A model generated the notes under the pieces. That model ran no database searches. It saw only the letters and a program-made list of their open reading frames with translations, and had not been told where the DNA came from. Below are positions 20,575 to 28,597 of a stretch of 64,000 bases of DNA, one piece after another. This stretch comes from Pseudomonas viciae (GTDB taxonomy: Bacteria > Pseudomonadota > Gammaproteobacteria > Pseudomonadales > Pseudomonadaceae): assembly GCF_004786035.1 (NCBI RefSeq), contig NZ_CP035088.1:3570001-3634000 (forward strand), read 5' to 3'. The position numbers were made by a program, and so were the translations under genes. Positions within the stretch are counted from its first letter, which is position 1. Each line of letters begins with the position of its first letter.

Positions 20575-21246
20575 CTATTTAGCCTTGAGCTTGAGAAACG
20601 ACTGGTGCAGATCCGCCGCCCAGCCATCGATCACGCCCTTGACGTCATCGGGTTTCATCACCTGGGACTCGTTGGACAACGGTTTACCGGTGCCTTTGCG
20701 CACCACCTGGGCAACCACCGCATTGCTGCCACCGTCGAGGAACACCGCTTCGGTGCCCAGTGTGGTTTCCTGGTCGCGAATGCCGCTGGCAGTGCTGACG
20801 GCGGCGGCCACCAACGCAATCGGAACCACCTCATAGGGTTTCAGGCCTTCGGTCTTGCTGCTGACTGCGGTAATGGCCGCGCGCATCACCAATACCCCCG
20901 GCCCGGGCGCGGTTGCCAAGGGCAAGGATTTTCCCGCTTCGCGCTTGAGCGCCTGGTCGTAGTAACCGGTGATGCCGGACAAGGTCGCCTGGGGGATCCT
21001 GGTGGTCGGCTGCGGCTTGGGATAAAGCTGCGTCGGCTCGATGTAAAGGCTGGTGTACTTGCCCGGATCGATCTTGGGATCGACCCAGCGCATCACCTCG
21101 GCCCCCGACGGTGATTTTTCCTCCTTGAGCCGGCTGTAATCCCCCAGGAAACCGGAGTATTCATCCGGCTGGGTGATCTTGCTGGAGCAACCCGCCAAGG
21201 CGAGCGAGGCGATGCATACGGTGCCAATCATTGACGCGAACTTCAT
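20575..21246 (-). CDS. DUF3313-family lipoprotein
   Basis: This ~223-residue protein begins MKFASMIGTVCIASLALAGC, a lipoprotein signal with the Cys at residue 20. The start at 21246 is preferred to one 7 codons upstream because AGGAGTGACAGC precedes it. The remainder resembles DUF3313, a family of small outer-membrane-associated lipoproteins (YSRLKEEKSPSGAEVMRWVD; FLDGGSNAVVAQVVRKGTGK). Function is unknown. It appears to be a single transcription unit. Confidence 0.85.
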   Translation of the reverse strand: MKFASMIGTVCIASLALAGCSSKITQPDEYSGFLGDYSRLKEEKSPSGAEVMRWVDPKIDPGKYTSLYIEPTQLYPKPQPTTRIPQATLSGITGYYDQALKREAGKSLPLATAPGPGVLVMRAAITAVSSKTEGLKPYEVVPIALVAAAVSTASGIRDQETTLGTEAVFLDGGSNAVVAQVVRKGTGKPLSNESQVMKPDDVKGVIDGWAADLHQSFLKLKAK

Positions 21247-21339
21247 GCTGTCACTCCTGTAAGCCACACGAGATGGGGCCGGGCATTACAGGTATAGCCA
21301 ATGGTCAGGTTTTTGCCTGCTCTGAAAAGAACAAGTGAT

Positions 21340-21834
21340 TCAGCTTCGCTCACGCGGTATCAGGCTTTGTAACTGCTGTGCGAGAAAACCGGCGTCGAAG
21401 GCAAACGTGTCCGGGTCTTTCAACCCGTTGGTCCGGCGCCATTGCCACTGCACCGAAGGTGGCTGGCAAACCAGCGAAATGCTGCCATAACGTGTTGCGG
21501 TCAGTCCCATGATCGACAGGGAAATCTGTCCGCCCGGCCCCATGACCTCCGGCACGAACTCCACCGGCTTGCCGGTAATGGACAAGGTCAGTTTTTCCGT
21601 CTTGAAAGCCGACGTTTCTACCGGAACACTCGGCCCATGCGCCACATACGCCTCACGGCGCAACTCCAGGAGGTTCGGCGCCATGATTGGCGCCAGCCAT
21701 TGTTCGATTTGCCCGTACAACGCCTCGATCTGTTGCGCCCACACCGCTGCCTGGGCCTGGTGCTGTTGCTTCTTGTGCGCCTCGCTGTCGGCGTAGTGAC
21801 GAAGCATCTCGCCCAATTGCTGTACATCGTCCAT
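21340..21834 (-). CDS. Uncharacterised protein
   Basis: The 164-residue soluble protein has no signal peptide. The first ~60 residues are a polar, Gln-rich helical region (HKKQQHQAQAAVWAQQIEAL), and the rest appears beta-rich. I do not recognise the family. It lies alone between the DUF3313 lipoprotein and the acetyltransferase gene, with gaps of about 95 bases on each side. Confidence 0.7.
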   Translation of the reverse strand: MDDVQQLGEMLRHYADSEAHKKQQHQAQAAVWAQQIEALYGQIEQWLAPIMAPNLLELRREAYVAHGPSVPVETSAFKTEKLTLSITGKPVEFVPEVMGPGGQISLSIMGLTATRYGSISLVCQPPSVQWQWRRTNGLKDPDTFAFDAGFLAQQLQSLIPRERS

Positions 21835-21932
21835 GCGCTGTTCCTCGATTAAGGGCCTGCTGCGAAACTGGATGATGACAGGTTCAAGACGCCGGCGTAC
21901 GCAAAAGCCACTTCGCCTGACCGGCTGCCCCT

Positions 21933-22430
21933 TCAGCGCAGTCGCGCCATGGCCAGGGTGTCCACCCAGCGCCCGTCACGCACGGCATAGTCGCGCATCA
22001 AGCCTTCGGTTTCGAAGCCGAACTTTCGGTACAACCCGATGGCGGCCTCATTGTCAGCGTATACGGTCAACTCGACCCGCCGCAGATTCATCCAATTGTC
22101 CGCCACGTCCAGCGCGGCGGCCAGCAGCATCGAACCCACGCCCCTGCCCTGCCAGGCGACTGCCACCCCCATGCCCAGACTGCCGCAATGAGCACGACGG
22201 ATGCGCGAGTACTGTTCCAGCCCGAGATTACCGATGACCTCGCCCTGATGCAGCGCCACCAGTTTCACCAGGCGTTCATCATCCATCGCCAGGCGCTTGC
22301 GCCAGACCTCGGTGGACTGGAAAGGCATCTGCAGCACCTGACGGGTGACCGCCGGGTCGTTGTAGAGCGCGGTGACACCTGTGATATGGGCTTCAGTGAA
22401 GCGTGCAAGGGTGATTGAAAACTCGGACAT
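21933..22430 (-). CDS. GNAT acetyltransferase, YhhY-like
   Basis: The ~165-residue GNAT domain protein has an acetyl-CoA loop VAVAWQGRGVGSMLL and a C-terminal segment ELTVYADNEAAIGLYRKFGF. It closely parallels E. coli YhhY (ELTVFVDNAPAIKVYKKYGFE), an N-acetyltransferase of amino acids. The start at 22430 is chosen because GGGAGGAG lies just upstream of that ATG. Substrate is not known. Confidence 0.88.
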   Translation of the reverse strand: MSEFSITLARFTEAHITGVTALYNDPAVTRQVLQMPFQSTEVWRKRLAMDDERLVKLVALHQGEVIGNLGLEQYSRIRRAHCGSLGMGVAVAWQGRGVGSMLLAAALDVADNWMNLRRVELTVYADNEAAIGLYRKFGFETEGLMRDYAVRDGRWVDTLAMARLR

Positions 22431-22499
22431 GTGGCTCCTCCCTGGAGAGATGACAAGGCCAATCACTATAAGCCGTCGATCATCCAAGTGGCCAGGTCC

Positions 22500-22531
22500 C
22501 CTGTGGGAGCGAGCAAGCTCGTTCCCACAGG
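22500..22531. repeat. Single REP hairpin
   Basis: CCTGTGGGAGCGAGC pairs with GCTCGTTCCCACAGG across two bases, with one mismatch. It lies just before the 3' end of the LysR gene and may also help end transcription. Confidence 0.75.
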
Positions 22532-22547
22532 TTTATCGCGATGCCAA

Positions 22548-23528
22548 CTAGGGTTGAAACCACTCCCTGCGTTCATCCAGAGTGTGGTGAATCAGCTCGA
22601 CGAGCATCTGCACCTCCGGCGAGCCTTGGGCCTGGGCGTTGATTGCCATCCACAGGTGGCGCTGCATCGGCAGGCCGAACAGCCCCGGCAAGGCGACCAG
22701 ACCCCGGTCAAAGCGACTCATGTACTGCGGCAACAGGCCAATGCAGGCGCTGCAGCGAATCATTTCCAGCATCAATTCGTAGGATTGCACCTGCACCACA
22801 CCCACACGGCGTTGCTCCATCAAGGCGTTCCACGGCGTGAAATTGTCCACCTGACGGTCCGCCTGCCATTGCACCAGCATGTAATCGTTCAAGTCGTCCA
22901 GACAGTCCGGGCGGGTCGTCGGTCTTGAATAACGTTTGGCGATATGCGGCACATAATCCAGGCGTCCCAGTCGCTCTGGCGCCAGGGTGGCAAAACTCGG
23001 CCCCGGCACCGCGGCGTGCGCATCGCTCAACCACAGCACCAGGTCGGCAGTGACAGCCTGCAGCGCCAGTTCACTGTCCAGGGTAATGATCTGCAAGCGC
23101 ACGCTGGCATTGCGTCGCAGCAAGGAGATCAGGTTGCGGCCCAGGATGTCATGCAGGATCGACTCGGCCACAGCCAGGCGAATCAGCGGTTGATCGGCCA
23201 GGGACGGCAGGCCTTCGTTAGCCAGGGCCACCAGCCGCGCCTGCAACTGCCGGCCTTCACGACTGAGGGTCAAGGTGTTGCCCTGAAAGCTGAACAACGT
23301 GCATTGCAGGCGCGCCTCCAGATGCGCCAGTTGCTTGCGCAACCAGGTCGTCTTGACGTTGAGGCTGCGGGCCGCCTGCATGAAGCAGCCGCAACGGGCA
23401 CTGACCAGAAAACACTGCGCCACCTGCGGCTCGATACCCCCGACCAGCGCCAGCCAGGGAGCGGGAACACGCAACGGCGTGCGATAAGGGGTAATAGCCT
23501 GGCGTCCTGCGGGCTCGATGAATGACAT
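22548..23528 (-). CDS. LysR-family transcriptional regulator
   Basis: This 326-residue protein has an atypically extended N-terminus (~38 residues) before the winged helix-turn-helix (CFMQAARSLNVKTTWLRKQLAHLEARL, about 48-74), then a LysR substrate-binding fold. A good ribosome-binding site (AGGGAG) precedes the ATG. A LysR gene also closes the similar P. aeruginosa phdA-pdtB-exbB2D2 region (PA0701, from memory). It is separated from the parvulin gene by 92 bases, so it may be a separate unit controlling the operon. Confidence 0.85.
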   Translation of the reverse strand: MSFIEPAGRQAITPYRTPLRVPAPWLALVGGIEPQVAQCFLVSARCGCFMQAARSLNVKTTWLRKQLAHLEARLQCTLFSFQGNTLTLSREGRQLQARLVALANEGLPSLADQPLIRLAVAESILHDILGRNLISLLRRNASVRLQIITLDSELALQAVTADLVLWLSDAHAAVPGPSFATLAPERLGRLDYVPHIAKRYSRPTTRPDCLDDLNDYMLVQWQADRQVDNFTPWNALMEQRRVGVVQVQSYELMLEMIRCSACIGLLPQYMSRFDRGLVALPGLFGLPMQRHLWMAINAQAQGSPEVQMLVELIHHTLDERREWFQP

Positions 23529-23620
23529 TGGTGACTCCCTGTCGGTTATGCGAATACGTGTGGCTGCGCGAGTCTTCCAAACAACACAGCTCCCTCGCCA
23601 CGGGTTTGGTGTAGACCTGG

Positions 23621-24565
23621 CTAAAGCCCCTCCTCCAACACCTTGCTCAACTGTGCCCCATCAATACTCAAGGTCGCGGTGTCGAGCATGCCGTCCAGGT
23701 AGGCCTTGGCGATCTGCTCCTGGCGCTGGGCGCGCAAGGCCTGGGTCAGGCGCTCGCGGACTTCGTCCAGGGTCGCCTCCCGGGCCGGTTGTTGTTCGGT
23801 GAGCTTGATCACATGAAACCCCGCCGCACTCTGCACCGGGTCCGACACAGCGCCGATTTTCAAGCGTGCCACCGCCTCACGCACCGGCGGCACCAGTTGC
23901 TGCAGCGGCTGGAAACCACTGTCGCCACCGCGCTCGGCACTGGCGCGATCCTGGGAAAAACGGCTGGCCAGGACGGCAAAATCGGCGGGCGACGCCTGGG
24001 CTTTTTTGCTCAGCTCCAGCGCTTGCCGGCGCACCGCTTCTACCGTTTGCGGCTCGGTCGCCGCCAGGAAAATCTGACTCACCCGGTACAACGCTGGCGC
24101 GGTCCAATTGGCTTTCCCGGCGTCGTAAGCCTGTTTCAACTCTTCGTCACTGGGAAAGCCGGCCGGCACCTGGCTGACTGACTGCAAGTAGTCGCGAAAG
24201 ACGATTTGCTCGACGGCAGCCTGCGTCTGGCGTTCCACTTCCGGACGCTGCCGCCAGCCCTGGGCATCGGCTTGCTCCAGCACGGCTTTTTCCGCCAGCC
24301 GCGCACGGATCCAACCTTCCAGCGCGGCCCGGTTGCCACGCATTTGCTGGCGAACTTCGGGGGCCAGGGTTGCCAACAACGTCTTGAGTTCATCAGGGCT
24401 GACTTGCTGGTTGCCCAGCCGCGCCAGGCTCGGCGCGTCGACTGAAACAACGCTTGCGGCTTGCACCGCAGCCACCGGATCGTTGCCCGGCCGCAGGCCA
24501 AGCACCACGGCCACGGCGACCAGCCCTAGCGCCGCGGCGCTGATGACGACAGTCGGTTTTTTCAC
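23621..24565 (-). CDS. Membrane-anchored parvulin-type peptidyl-prolyl isomerase
   Basis: The protein has ~314 residues. It probably starts at a GTG at 24565, because the upstream gene's stop codon overlaps it (GTGA) and a membrane helix follows at once (VVISAAALGLVAVAVVLGL). A SurA/PpiC-like helical N-domain precedes the parvulin domain at about 165-265 (LYRVSQIFLAATEP; FAVLASRFSQDRASAERGGD; GFHVIKLTEQQPA). It should help fold exported proteins of its operon, such as the TpsB and porin barrels. It is the last gene of a nine-gene operon. Confidence 0.88.
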   Translation of the reverse strand: MKKPTVVISAAALGLVAVAVVLGLRPGNDPVAAVQAASVVSVDAPSLARLGNQQVSPDELKTLLATLAPEVRQQMRGNRAALEGWIRARLAEKAVLEQADAQGWRQRPEVERQTQAAVEQIVFRDYLQSVSQVPAGFPSDEELKQAYDAGKANWTAPALYRVSQIFLAATEPQTVEAVRRQALELSKKAQASPADFAVLASRFSQDRASAERGGDSGFQPLQQLVPPVREAVARLKIGAVSDPVQSAAGFHVIKLTEQQPAREATLDEVRERLTQALRAQRQEQIAKAYLDGMLDTATLSIDGAQLSKVLEEGL

Positions 24566-25041
24566 GATGCGGCAACCTCCTCCAGCGAGACCTCGGCGGC
24601 CTCGTCCTGGGTTTGCACTCGCGCCGCGTTCTGGCTGTATTCGCGCAGGTAGACAATGAACTCCTGCAACAGGCGATCCCACAGCTCCAGATTGCTGCGC
24701 AAATGATCGGCGCTCACGCCTGCGGCGACCACCACGTCCATTTCCATCACCAGGAACTCGCCTTGCAGCGACAAACGGGCAAAGCGCCGCGAGGCGTTCC
24801 ACAGTTCCACCAACCCGGCCGGCAACTCACCCTGCACGCGCAAGGCGCAGCTAAAGGTGAAGTCCAGATACTCGCCCGCCGTCGGCGCCGGGTTGCCGAA
24901 GCGCACCGCATAGCCGATGCCCTGGCTGGCACTGAGCAGCTGCACGATGCCGTTTTGCTCGGTTTCGTTGACCCGGTATCCGGCGGTCTGCAACAGCTCG
25001 GTCAGGGACTTTACCGAGACGTGTTCGATCATTGAAGTCAT
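24562..25041 (-). CDS. YbjN-domain protein
   Basis: The 159-residue soluble protein resembles the YbjN family, which has a type-III-secretion-chaperone-like fold: IEHVSVKSLTELLQTAGYRVN at the start and a long helix ending EFIVYLREYSQNAA. It lacks a signal peptide, so it is cytoplasmic. Its position between envelope genes, with a 4-base overlap with the isomerase gene, suggests a chaperone-like or regulatory role. That role is inference. Confidence 0.75.
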   Translation of the reverse strand: MTSMIEHVSVKSLTELLQTAGYRVNETEQNGIVQLLSASQGIGYAVRFGNPAPTAGEYLDFTFSCALRVQGELPAGLVELWNASRRFARLSLQGEFLVMEMDVVVAAGVSADHLRSNLELWDRLLQEFIVYLREYSQNAARVQTQDEAAEVSLEEVAAS

Positions 25042-25060
25042 GTCGATTCTTCCTTGCTAA

Positions 25061-25708
25061 TCAGTGAGTGATCGAGGCCTGGGGCGCATCGAAACGGTTC
25101 TTGTAGAGGTCATCGCCAAAGCCTTGGGCCAGTTCTTCGAAACGCACCCGAGTCTTGGCGGCGAACGGCTGGCGGATCTTCATGATGTCGCTCACATCAA
25201 TGGTTTCGTAGGCGTGGAGCAGCGTCTTGGCGACTTCGTACATCTGCTGATTCTTGACCGAACATTGCTGCACTTGTGTGTCACGCTCGGTCAATTGCGC
25301 CGCCAGACGCGCGCGCTCGGTCTCCTTGCCACGGGCCAGGGTCAACAGTTCGTCGTAGGCTTTCTTGAACTTGCCGATCTGCTCGTTGCTGGCCGCGACC
25401 TGCGCCTGGGCCTGGCTTTGCAGGTTTTGCTGGTGCCCGGCCAACTGCTCATTCAGGGCCTGGGCCTTGCTCAGTTGTGCAGTCAATTGCTTGATCTGCG
25501 CCTGGGCCTCCTTGGCTTGGCCCTCTGCAGCCTGCCGCGCTGCGCTGGCCTGGGCCTGTTCGCTCTGCAGGGCTTGCAACTGCGCGGTGGTGCTGCGCAG
25601 CTGGGCCCGCAGTCGTTCTTCCAGGCCTTCGCCGTGAGCCAGGCCGCTCAGCAGCAGCCCCAGCACCAGCAACGCACCCGGACATGGGTATTTGGCTCGC
25701 CTTTTCAT
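25061..25708 (-). CDS. Secreted coiled-coil protein of unknown function
   Basis: This 215-residue protein has a signal peptide (GALLVLGLLLSGLAHG). A Gln/Ala-rich heptad region follows at about 28-140 (LQALQSEQAQASAARQAAEG), probably a long periplasmic coiled coil, and then a short C-terminal domain. AGGGAGG precedes the ATG. I do not recognise a named family. It might be a periplasmic spacer or a partner of the porin encoded immediately upstream. Confidence 0.75.
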   Translation of the reverse strand: MKRRAKYPCPGALLVLGLLLSGLAHGEGLEERLRAQLRSTTAQLQALQSEQAQASAARQAAEGQAKEAQAQIKQLTAQLSKAQALNEQLAGHQQNLQSQAQAQVAASNEQIGKFKKAYDELLTLARGKETERARLAAQLTERDTQVQQCSVKNQQMYEVAKTLLHAYETIDVSDIMKIRQPFAAKTRVRFEELAQGFGDDLYKNRFDAPQASITH

Positions 25709-25723
25709 GAGGCCTCCCTGCGC

Positions 25724-27415
25724 TTAAAAGCGCGTGTTGATTTCAAGCTGCAAGACATCGATGTCGTACGGCGCGCCGTACACCGCTTCGGAACTCAGCC
25801 AGCGGCCAGTGGCGAAGACGTTGCTCGCCAAGCCATAGTTGCCGCCCAGGAAATAGCCCTTGGCGTTGGTGCCGCCCAAGTGGAACGACGAGTCATTGAA
25901 GCCGTCCGGCAAGGCGTCCGGCTGGATGTACTTGTAGCCGGCGAACAGGTTCCAGTCGCCCTCGCGCTTGAGCTCCAGCGAATTGCCCAGGGTGAACTGG
26001 AGCATCCAGGCGTTCGCGCCGCTTTCCACGTTGCCGTCACTGTCCAGGTTGTTGGCGAACTGCCCTGCGGAACGCTTGCGCATCTCGCCTTCGTCGTAGC
26101 CCAGGTTGTGGACGTAGTTGGCCTGGCTGCGCAGTTTCAGGTCTTCGGGCAGATCGGCATCCCATACCAGGTTCAGGTCCAGCAGGTTGAACTCCGAGGC
26201 CAGGCCGACATACTGCGGCTGTGGCGTGGTGGACGGGTTGAGCGGGTTGGGCGTGATGTCCCGCAGCAGGAACACGGTGTTGCCCTTTTGCATGAATGCC
26301 ACGCGTGAACCGTCGCTGTCGCAGCCAGGGTCCCCTGCCCAAGGTTGGCACGGCGAAGAACGCTGGCCTTCGATGTCGTCGAAACGGTAGTAGGCCAATG
26401 CCCCCTTGAGGCGGTTGCTGCCGTTGATCGCCCAGTTGGCCCCCAGTTGCGCGCCGTACAGCCACTTGTTGTCGCTCTCTTCCTTGTCCGAGCCATTGCT
26501 GGTGCTGGTGTCGTTGGTGTACTCCACCGGAAACGCCCCGACGGTGCCGAACAGGCCCCAATCCTGATTGAGCTTGCGGTTGAAAATCGCCGCCACGCCG
26601 TCGAAGTTCAGGTCACCGGAATAGAGCAGATCGGTGGCGAAAAACGGGTTGGCGATACGCCCGCCGGTCAGGGTCAATTCATCCGAGGGCTTCCAGGTCA
26701 GGTAACCCTGGTCGAGCCAGATGTCTTTCTTGCCAAAACCGCCGCCCAGGGTCTGCGTGGTGGACACCGGGTTGTTGTCCGAGCCGGTGCCGATGCGAAT
26801 GCCCGCGGTCCATTGCGGGGCTATCACCGCTTTCATACCCAGGCGTGCGCGCAGGCGAAACAGGTTTTCCCGGTCTTCGCGGGTGTTGAGCAACGGTGGC
26901 AGGCTGGAACTGCTGTTGGGATTGACGTCGTACGGCCCCCGGTCATTGAGTCGGGCGAAGTCGACGATTTCATTGCTGTTGGTGCCCGAGTAGTAGCGCG
27001 ACTCATCCCGCAGGCGAATGTCGCCATCAAAACTGATCCGCGAAACCCAATCCGGGAACGTGTTGGGCTGCGCCCAGTTTTCCTGTTTGGCGGTGGCCAT
27101 GACTTCAGCCTTGACCTGATCCCGAATCTGCTCGCGCACGATATTCGGCACGTATTGCACCCGCACGTCCCCCGGCGCCCCGGCGGGCGCTGCGGCAACC
27201 GCCGTGGCCGCCTGGCGGGCCTGCACGGCTTCCCGTTCGGCCTGGGCGATCAAGCCATCGGCCTGGTCCTGCTTCAACACGCCCTGCTGCACCAGCAGGC
27301 GGATCAGATTGATCGTGGCGTTTTCCGAAGGCGCCGGGGCGGCCAACGAGTGCCCGGACAGGCCCAGAACGATCAGGCCGACTGCCCACGACAATCGATT
27401 CACATTGGAAATCAT
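25724..27415 (-). CDS. Putative outer-membrane porin with N-terminal coiled coil
   Basis: This ~563-residue protein has a signal peptide ending LAAPAPSE, then a helical segment (INLIRLLVQQGVLKQDQADG...EREAVQARQAA). That resembles the coiled-coil stalk of the 'putative porin' family (Porin_5-like). A beta-barrel follows with aromatic-rich strands and C-terminal Phe. GTG at 27421 is an alternative start (AGGAG is 4 bases from GTG, 10 from ATG). It sits directly after the tonB gene, so its substrate might be moved with energised TonB. Confidence 0.8.
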   Translation of the reverse strand: MISNVNRLSWAVGLIVLGLSGHSLAAPAPSENATINLIRLLVQQGVLKQDQADGLIAQAEREAVQARQAATAVAAAPAGAPGDVRVQYVPNIVREQIRDQVKAEVMATAKQENWAQPNTFPDWVSRISFDGDIRLRDESRYYSGTNSNEIVDFARLNDRGPYDVNPNSSSSLPPLLNTREDRENLFRLRARLGMKAVIAPQWTAGIRIGTGSDNNPVSTTQTLGGGFGKKDIWLDQGYLTWKPSDELTLTGGRIANPFFATDLLYSGDLNFDGVAAIFNRKLNQDWGLFGTVGAFPVEYTNDTSTSNGSDKEESDNKWLYGAQLGANWAINGSNRLKGALAYYRFDDIEGQRSSPCQPWAGDPGCDSDGSRVAFMQKGNTVFLLRDITPNPLNPSTTPQPQYVGLASEFNLLDLNLVWDADLPEDLKLRSQANYVHNLGYDEGEMRKRSAGQFANNLDSDGNVESGANAWMLQFTLGNSLELKREGDWNLFAGYKYIQPDALPDGFNDSSFHLGGTNAKGYFLGGNYGLASNVFATGRWLSSEAVYGAPYDIDVLQLEINTRF

Positions 27416-27454
27416 CTGCACACAACTCCTGTTGGCAAGCTGTCAAATAGTCGG

Positions 27455-28159
27455 TTAACCCGGACGCCGTCCCTGCAAGGACAGGCGTACAGGCAAAGTC
27501 AGGGAGGCCGGTGGCCGCTCACTCAAATGGGGCGCGGTACGCAGGGCTGTCATCACCTGTTCATCCACTTGCGGGTTGCCGCTGGACTTGACCAGCTCGA
27601 CCCGGGTGATTTCGCCCACGGCACTGAGCCAGACGTCGGCCTGCAGCGAGAACGCCAGGCTGCGCAGGTCGGGGTTTTCCCGCAGCAGACGCTGAAAGGT
27701 GAACGCCAGGAACTGGCTATAGGTGCCATTGCCCAGGCGTCCGCCGCCGGCCCCGGCCATGCCGCCCCCCTTGCCGGCGCCGATGTTGAAAGCGTCATTG
27801 CCAGACTGGGCATCACCCTCCATCTGCATCGGGTTGGCCAGGTCATCCACCGGCGACGGCGGCGCTTCTTCCTCGGGCTTGACCTCTTCGGGTTCCGGGG
27901 TCGGCTCTGGCTCGGGCACCTTTTCCTCGACCTGGGGCTCCGGTTCCTTGGGTTTCTCCGGCGGCGGGGGTGGCGGTGGCGGCAGTGGGATAATGGTCGG
28001 CACCTTCGGCGCTTCGCGCCGCACACCGCTCATGTCGTTGGCCCACTGCCACAGCAGCCAGGCCGCCACGGCGCCGAGCACCAGGCCAGCGGCCCACTTG
28101 AGCAGGCGCAGCGGCGAGGTCTTCACCGGGGGCGGGTTGATGGGAAGTCTGGCAGTCAT
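27455..28159 (-). CDS. TonB-family energy transducer
   Basis: The 234-residue protein has one N-terminal membrane helix (about 20-42), a Pro/Glu/Lys-rich periplasm-spanning stretch (PLPPPPPPPPEKPKEPEPQ onward) and a TonB C-terminal domain of about 85 residues (RVELVKSSGNPQVDEQVMTAL). It starts 2 bases after the exbD stop codon, so it is the dedicated TonB of this ExbBD pair. Confidence 0.9.
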   Translation of the reverse strand: MTARLPINPPPVKTSPLRLLKWAAGLVLGAVAAWLLWQWANDMSGVRREAPKVPTIIPLPPPPPPPPEKPKEPEPQVEEKVPEPEPTPEPEEVKPEEEAPPSPVDDLANPMQMEGDAQSGNDAFNIGAGKGGGMAGAGGGRLGNGTYSQFLAFTFQRLLRENPDLRSLAFSLQADVWLSAVGEITRVELVKSSGNPQVDEQVMTALRTAPHLSERPPASLTLPVRLSLQGRRPG

Positions 28160-28161
28160 GA

Positions 28162-28587
28162 TCAGCCCTGACTCGGTTTGCCGGTCACGAGACCGACCTG
28201 GGACAGTTCCAGACGCCGCAACAGATCCAGCACTTCGATGACTTTCTGGTACTGCACCGTGGCGTCGCCGCGCACGATGATCGGGAAGTCCGGGTTCTGG
28301 GCCTTCTCGATGCGCAGGCGCTCTTCCAGCTCGGCCAGGGTCACCGGGTAGGCATCGAGGAACACCTGCCCGCCGTCATTCACCGAAATCGCCTTGGTCT
28401 TGGCCTCGGACAACGACACCGAGGCGCTGGCCTTGGGCAGATTGATCTGGATACCCGACACCTGGGCCGTGGCGGTGAGGATGAACATCACCAACACCAC
28501 CATGAGCACGTCCACCAGCGGCGTGATGTTGATGCTGTCGACCGCCGCGTCATCGTCGTCATCGTGTGAAGCGTTTACGCTAGCCAT
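28162..28587 (-). CDS. exbD: ExbD-family biopolymer transport protein
   Basis: The 141-residue protein has a cytoplasmic acidic N-terminus (HDDDDDAAVDS). A single membrane helix carries the conserved proton-path aspartate (INITPLVDVLMVVLVMF), and a periplasmic domain follows. The start at 28587 is supported by GAGGAAATTGTC just upstream. It is the ExbB partner in the 28598-30397/28162-28587 pair. Confidence 0.92.
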   Translation of the reverse strand: MASVNASHDDDDDAAVDSINITPLVDVLMVVLVMFILTATAQVSGIQINLPKASASVSLSEAKTKAISVNDGGQVFLDAYPVTLAELEERLRIEKAQNPDFPIIVRGDATVQYQKVIEVLDLLRRLELSQVGLVTGKPSQG

Positions 28588-28597
28588 GACAATTTCC

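Noticed and set aside
23621..24802. Longer form of the parvulin protein beginning at 24802
   Set aside because: The extra N-terminus lies entirely inside the upstream YbjN gene and reads as Arg/Gly-rich nonsense. The GTG at 24565 is followed at once by a membrane anchor.
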